DNA from: Cytophagales bacterium
Lineage (GTDB): Bacteria > Bacteroidota > Bacteroidia > Cytophagales > Cyclobacteriaceae
Length of the DNA stretch: 9,987 nucleotides
Direction of reading: 5' to 3'
Assembly (NCBI GenBank): GCA_003454975.1
Contig: DMST01000014.1
Location: 36,458-46,444 of the forward strand
Shown: in pieces, positions 6,266 through 9,987 of the stretch
Position numbering within the stretch: the stretch's first letter is position 1
How the letters are laid out: the number at the start of each line of letters is the position of its first letter
The notes under the pieces: generated by a model
What the model saw: the letters and a program-made list of their open reading frames with translations, nothing else
Databases searched by the model: none
What the model was told of the DNA's origin: nothing
Program-made: the position numbers and the translations under genes

Positions 6266-7552
6266 ATGGACCCTACCCTTACGGTTATTATTGTTTCTTT
6301 GGTGCTTTCGGCCCTCTTTTCGGGTATAGAAATCGCCTTTGTTTCCTCTGACAAGCTCCAGATAGAACTCCAGCGGCAAAAGGGCCACTGGGCAGGCAAA
6401 GTTCTCAGTACTTTCCTTCAACAACCTTCGCGGTTTATCGTCACCACGCTAATAGGCAATACCATCGCTTTGGTGATTTACGGATCCTTCATGGCTTCGG
6501 CCATAGATCCTTGGCTAGCTACCCATCTGCCTCCCTTTTTGCAAGGGGGTATTAGTCGGCTGGTGATTCAAACCATCCTCTCCACCTTGCTGGTACTGGT
6601 GGTGGCTGAGTTCACTCCAAAAAGCGTATTCCTGCTCAATCCCAATGGGCTGCTGAATCGCCTGGCCTTTGTAGTCCGGTTTTTCTATCTCTTATTTTGG
6701 CCCTTCGTTCGGGTGGTGGTTTGGTTGAGTAGAGTCTTGATCGAGAAAGGGTTCCGGCTCAATTATGCAGAAAGCCAACCTGTGTTTGGACTCACCGACC
6801 TCAACGTGTTTATATCTTCCAATGTGCAGGCACGTACCGAAAGTGGTGACAATGTAGAGGTGAATTCCAAGATTTTCAGCAACGCGCTTGAATTCAAAAC
6901 GGTGAGGGTGCGGGAATGCCTGGTACCCCGCAATGAAATGGTGGCCGTGGACGAATCCGATGATATTGAGGTCCTCCGGGAAGCTTTCATTGAATCTGGA
7001 CATTCCAAGGTGTTGGTGTATCGCGAACACATCGACAACATAGTGGGCTATTGCCATTCGCTCAAATTATTCAGAAAGCCCCAAGCGATTGTAGACATAA
7101 TCAATCCCATCACATATGTTCCGGAAACGGCGCTAGCCAATGAGCTGCTGGTGCAACTAATTACCGAACATAAAAGTGTTGCCCTAGTGGTGGATGAGTT
7201 TGGTGGCACCAGTGGAATAGTGACCGTTGAAGATTTGATTGAGGAAATTTTTGGCGAAATCCAGGATGAGCATGACGACGAAGACTGGGTGGAGCAACAG
7301 CTGGATGAGCTCAATTGGCTGTTGAGTGCCCGTCATGAGATTGACTACCTGAACGAGAAGTACCACTGGGAGCTTCCAGAGGGTGATTATGACACTCTTT
7401 CGGGGCTTATTTTGTCTGTCCACGAAGACATCCCACAGATTGGAGAGGTTATCCGAATGGACCGAATGGTGTTTACGGTGGAGTCTATTCAGGAGACCCG
7501 AATTGACACCGTAAAGCTGACCTGGCTCGAACCCCTTCCAGCGGTTGAATAA
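6266..7552 (+). CDS. CNNM/CBS-domain CorC (hemolysin-like) membrane protein
   Basis: This 428-residue protein is an inner-membrane member of the HlyC/CorC group, thought to move or regulate Mg2+ or other divalent cations; the old name hemolysin is misleading. Residues about 1-190 form the CNNM (DUF21) domain. It has a first helix containing LFSGIEIAFVSSDKLQIEL, then LIGNTIALVIYG (the family usually has GNN, here GNT), and AEFTPKS near 114. A CBS pair spans about 215-335, starting near VRECLVPRNEM and ending with the highly typical VVDEFGGTSGIVTVEDLIEEIFGEIQDE (about 309-336). The C-terminal CorC_HlyC domain (about 345-423) includes GDYDTLSGLIL and IGEVIRMDRMVFTVESI. The start ATG lies five bases after the previous stop. 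The related GldE gliding protein is a possible alternative, but no gld gene is nearby. No clear terminator follows. Confidence 0.92.
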   Translation: MDPTLTVIIVSLVLSALFSGIEIAFVSSDKLQIELQRQKGHWAGKVLSTFLQQPSRFIVTTLIGNTIALVIYGSFMASAIDPWLATHLPPFLQGGISRLVIQTILSTLLVLVVAEFTPKSVFLLNPNGLLNRLAFVVRFFYLLFWPFVRVVVWLSRVLIEKGFRLNYAESQPVFGLTDLNVFISSNVQARTESGDNVEVNSKIFSNALEFKTVRVRECLVPRNEMVAVDESDDIEVLREAFIESGHSKVLVYREHIDNIVGYCHSLKLFRKPQAIVDIINPITYVPETALANELLVQLITEHKSVALVVDEFGGTSGIVTVEDLIEEIFGEIQDEHDDEDWVEQQLDELNWLLSARHEIDYLNEKYHWELPEGDYDTLSGLILSVHEDIPQIGEVIRMDRMVFTVESIQETRIDTVKLTWLEPLPAVE

Positions 7553-7590
7553 GCTAGCTTTTTCCTCATTTTTCTTGTCCAAATCTCATT

Positions 7591-7620
7591 TTGAATTCTG
7601 GAAGGGATCGGTTTATTTTG
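7591..7620 (+). promoter_or_regulatory. Bacteroidota-type promoter for ppiD
   Basis: A TTG at 7591-7593 (within TTTTG) is followed by exactly 19 bases and then TTATTTTG at 7613-7620. That is a seven-of-eight match to the -7 element TAnnTTTG. Transcription would begin near 7626, giving a leader of about 17 bases before the ATG at 7643. It lies in the 90-base spacer after the CorC-like gene, so ppiD can be expressed independently, possibly in addition to read-through. Confidence 0.65.
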
Positions 7621-7642
7621 CGGTCCTTTTAATACCACCATT

Positions 7643-9763
7643 ATGGCCTTATTAAACAGAATTCGTGAACGTTCGGGATTAGCCGTGGGCATCATCGCTT
7701 TTGGTCTGATACTGTTTTTGTTGGGAGCAGAGTTCCTCAACCCTGCCTCATCTTTTTTCAATAGCAACGATGTGGGAGAGATAGATGGCGTGGCCATTTC
7801 GCCCCAGCGCTATCAGTCAGAGATCGACAACCAAAATCGGCTCTTCGCCCTAAGAACGGGCCGCAATCCTAGCAGCGAACAAGAAACCAGTCAAATTCGC
7901 AACCAAGCTTGGTTGCAGTTGATCACCGACGTTGCCTTTGGTGCGCAGTATGACGCGCTGGGTGTGGTGGTAACCGAGGATGAAGTGTATGACATGGTAC
8001 AGGGCAATAACATTGACCCCACAGTGCAGTCGTACTTCCGCAATCCTCAAACGGGTCAGTTCGATCCTAATTTTGTGCAGCAGTATTTCCAGGGTTGGGA
8101 TAACCTCCCTGCCGATGAGCGTGCTCGCTGGCAAGTAATTGAAAACACTATTGTTGATGGCCGCCATCGTCTTAAGTACGAGGGTTTAGTTATCAACTCT
8201 ACCTATGTAACTAGCGCCGAAGCGAAGCGTGACTACGAGCAGAAAAATGCAGTGGCTGAGGCTCGTTATATGTACGTGCCATACTATAGCATCCCGGATT
8301 CGGCAATCTCTATTTCCGATAACGATTTACGGAGCTACTACAACGAGCATAAGGAAGAGTACAAGGTAGAAAACGAAACACGTAGCATTAGTTACGTACG
8401 ATTCCCTTTGGTAGCCTCAGTAGAGGACAGCGCTCAGGTACGAGAGGAAATGACCAATCTGGCGAACGACTTCCGTACAGCAGAGAACGATTCCACATTC
8501 GCTCGTCGCAATTCTTCCAGCCGGATAGGCTTCTACGAACGTTACACCAGGGCCAATATGCCTGCCGTGTTTGATGATCAAGGCGACTATATGCAAATAG
8601 GCGATGTGGTAGGCCCGGTATTAGAAGGTTCTAACTACGTGGTATACAAGGTATCTGATATATATGAAGATACAACCGCGGTAGCCCGCGCTAGCCACAT
8701 CCTGATTCGGAATGAATCTGGTGATGATGCAGGTAAGGATGCGGCCCGTGAGCAAGCACAAGATCTGATTAATCAGATTCGTGGTGGTGCAGACTTTGCT
8801 GATTTAGCGGCGGAGTTTGGTACGGACGGTACCGCACAGCGTGGAGGAGATTTGGGTTGGTTTGATGAGAGCACCATGGTAGCTGAATTTTCGGAAGCGG
8901 TGTTTGGTTCTAGCCGCACAGGCCTGGTCAACACTCCTGTCGAAACACAGTTTGGCTTCCACGTAATTGATATCACCGAAGCGCCTCAATACACGGCCTA
9001 TAAGCTGGCAAAGGTAGACTTGGAAATAACGGCTAGCACCGCTACAGAAGATGAGGCCTACCGCAGTGCTGATGGTTTGCGCGCCAATGCAGGGGGTAAC
9101 TTAAGCGGATTCGAGAATGCTGCCGTGGCAGCCGGAGTACAAATCTTGGCGGCTGATAATATCGATGCCAATGCCTATAGTGTATCAGGGATGAACAATG
9201 CTCGCCAAATGGTGCGCTGGTTATTCAACGATGCTTCAGTAGGTGATGTAGCAGACCAAATCTTTGAGGCTGGCGACGCTTACGTAGTATTGGCCATGTC
9301 TAGCATTCAGGAAGAAGGTTACCTGTCTTTTGAGGCAGTACGCACCCAAGTAGAAGCGGCCGTACGCAAAGACAAAAAGGCGGAGGCCATCATTGCTAAG
9401 CTGGGTGATGTGCAAAACAGCACCATCGATGATCTGGCTGCTAGCTACGGTACAGATGCTACCGTAAACTCATCTACCAATCTGCGATTGAACAGCAATT
9501 CAATGGTGGGTATTGGTTTTGCCCCCATTGCTTTGGGAACCACTTTTGGCTTGGAAGAAGGTGAGATTTCTGCTCCTATTCAAGAAACCAATGGCGTGGT
9601 AGTAGTACAACTGGAAGCTAAGGTTGCTGCTACTGAGCAAGGAGCTTATGACAGCAATCGCACCGCCCTGATGAACCAGCAACGTTCTGCTAACACTGGA
9701 GCTATTGCCCAGTCCATCGAAGAGCAGGCTAAGATCAAAGATCAGCGGTACGTGATTGAGTAA
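7643..9763 (+). CDS. ppiD: Membrane-anchored peptidyl-prolyl isomerase/chaperone, PpiD-like
   Basis: PpiD-type proteins are single-pass inner-membrane chaperones whose periplasmic part helps newly exported envelope proteins fold. This 706-residue protein begins with basic MALLNRIRERSG and one membrane anchor at about 12-30. A SurA_N-like helical chaperone region follows (to about 210), with VGEIDGVAISPQRYQ and a following helical stretch. Residues about 230-345 look like a degenerate parvulin copy. A canonical parvulin (rotamase) domain spans about 347-445, from RASHILIRN through FADLAAEFGTDG and GGDLGWF to FGFHVIDITEA. His352 and His440 are in the expected active-site positions. The long C-terminal part (about 450-706) is rich in acidic residues and Asn and has no motif I can name, but is usual for Bacteroidota PpiD. 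It has its own promoter upstream and a terminator 27 bases after the stop. Confidence 0.93.
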   Translation: MALLNRIRERSGLAVGIIAFGLILFLLGAEFLNPASSFFNSNDVGEIDGVAISPQRYQSEIDNQNRLFALRTGRNPSSEQETSQIRNQAWLQLITDVAFGAQYDALGVVVTEDEVYDMVQGNNIDPTVQSYFRNPQTGQFDPNFVQQYFQGWDNLPADERARWQVIENTIVDGRHRLKYEGLVINSTYVTSAEAKRDYEQKNAVAEARYMYVPYYSIPDSAISISDNDLRSYYNEHKEEYKVENETRSISYVRFPLVASVEDSAQVREEMTNLANDFRTAENDSTFARRNSSSRIGFYERYTRANMPAVFDDQGDYMQIGDVVGPVLEGSNYVVYKVSDIYEDTTAVARASHILIRNESGDDAGKDAAREQAQDLINQIRGGADFADLAAEFGTDGTAQRGGDLGWFDESTMVAEFSEAVFGSSRTGLVNTPVETQFGFHVIDITEAPQYTAYKLAKVDLEITASTATEDEAYRSADGLRANAGGNLSGFENAAVAAGVQILAADNIDANAYSVSGMNNARQMVRWLFNDASVGDVADQIFEAGDAYVVLAMSSIQEEGYLSFEAVRTQVEAAVRKDKKAEAIIAKLGDVQNSTIDDLAASYGTDATVNSSTNLRLNSNSMVGIGFAPIALGTTFGLEEGEISAPIQETNGVVVVQLEAKVAATEQGAYDSNRTALMNQQRSANTGAIAQSIEEQAKIKDQRYVIE

Positions 9764-9789
9764 ATCATAGGTTCGCCTGAGAATAATAG

Positions 9790-9820
9790 AAGCCCCCGAG
9801 CCATGATCGGGGGCTTTTTT
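9790..9820 (+). terminator. Rho-independent terminator after ppiD
   Basis: AGCCCCCGA (9791-9799) and TCGGGGGCT (9807-9815) pair perfectly. One more A-T pair forms at 9790/9816, and the loop is seven bases. Six T residues run from 9815 to 9820. The upstream side lacks a matching A-run, so this is mainly a plus-strand terminator. Confidence 0.93.
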
Positions 9821-9864
9821 CGTGGGGATCGGCAGTAGAATCCTCCTTTTTGAGCCAAACTGTG

Positions 9865-9894
9865 TTGTTTTTAAAAACAGGCTTCGTATCTTTG
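9865..9894 (+). promoter_or_regulatory. Consensus Bacteroidota promoter for tRNA-Pro
   Basis: TTG at 9865-9867 is followed by 19 bases and then TATCTTTG at 9887-9894, a full match to TTG-N19-TAnnTTTG. Transcription would start near 9900, about 12 bases before the mature tRNA 5' end. The region between the two elements is AT-rich (TTTTTAAAAA). This is the best promoter in the window and sets the spacing used to judge the others. Confidence 0.85.
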
Positions 9895-9911
9895 CCGTCC
9901 CAATTAGGGAT

Positions 9912-9986
9912 CGGGATGTAGCGCAGTCCGGTTAGCGCACCTGCTTTGGGAGCAGGGGGTCCTAGGTTCGAATCCTAGTATCCCGA
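9912..9986 (+). tRNA. tRNA-Pro (anticodon TGG)
   Basis: The 75-base gene folds as a full cloverleaf. The acceptor stem is CGGGATG with TATCCCG (last pair G-T) and the D stem is GCGC/GCGC. The anticodon stem is CCTGC/GCAGG with loop TTTGGGA, giving anticodon TGG. The variable region has five bases, the T stem is CTAGG/CCTAG with loop TTCGAAT, and A is the discriminator at 9986. The final base of the window (C9987) may be the first base of an encoded CCA, which cannot be decided here. A tRNA with TGG can read all four proline codons with suitable modification of U34. Confidence 0.97.
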
Positions 9987-9987
9987 C

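Noticed and set aside
7551..7560. Palindrome AAGCTAGCTT followed by T residues after the CorC-like gene, as a terminator
   Set aside because: A perfect 10-base palindrome leaves no room for a loop; only a two or three base-pair stem could form, so it is not a credible hairpin.
1..9987. Mobile element, integrase target use at tRNA-Pro, CRISPR or defence system
   Set aside because: No transposase, integrase, terminal repeats, spacer arrays or defence domains are visible; the tRNA is at the window edge, so any insertion 3' of it lies outside view.

Overview
The window looks like a chromosomal core region of a Bacteroidota bacterium, possibly Cytophagales-like. Three things support this. Two promoters fit the Bacteroidota form TTG-N19-TAnnTTTG, exactly before the tRNA and with one mismatch before ppiD. 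Start codons lack clear Shine-Dalgarno sequences. The exported proteins carry short signal peptides whose predicted cleavage is just before Gln. The order is an inference from overall protein resemblance only. I see no mobile element, CRISPR array, phage gene or sign of recent transfer.

Layout: the minus-strand 5' part of anmK (anhydromuropeptide recycling kinase) runs off the left edge. Divergent from it is a secreted TPR-type protein (555-1901) closed by a strong intrinsic terminator. A co-directional set follows: coaX (type III pantothenate kinase), an outer-membrane beta-barrel candidate, and a second secreted TPR-type protein that is a clear paralogue of the first. A GCAA-loop terminator (5428-5458) ends that set, with a perfect -7 promoter motif directly in front of the hairpin. 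Next come lptC (lipidated LPS-transport protein), a 73-residue two-helix membrane protein, and a CNNM/CBS/CorC membrane protein, all tightly packed. ppiD (membrane-anchored periplasmic parvulin chaperone) has its own promoter and terminator. A tRNA-Pro(TGG) gene with its own promoter closes the window.

Functionally, most of the region serves the cell envelope: wall recycling (AnmK), LPS transport (LptC), a putative OM barrel, and folding of exported proteins (PpiD). CoaX, the first committed step of CoA synthesis, heads one of the units. The least understood elements are the two TPR paralogues. They share seven cysteines at nearly identical spacing and a conserved C-terminal block around the motif SYTVGCW. 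They are the best candidates for undescribed biology here. Apart from them, this is mainly an ordinary core region, and I found no convincing novel multi-gene system.
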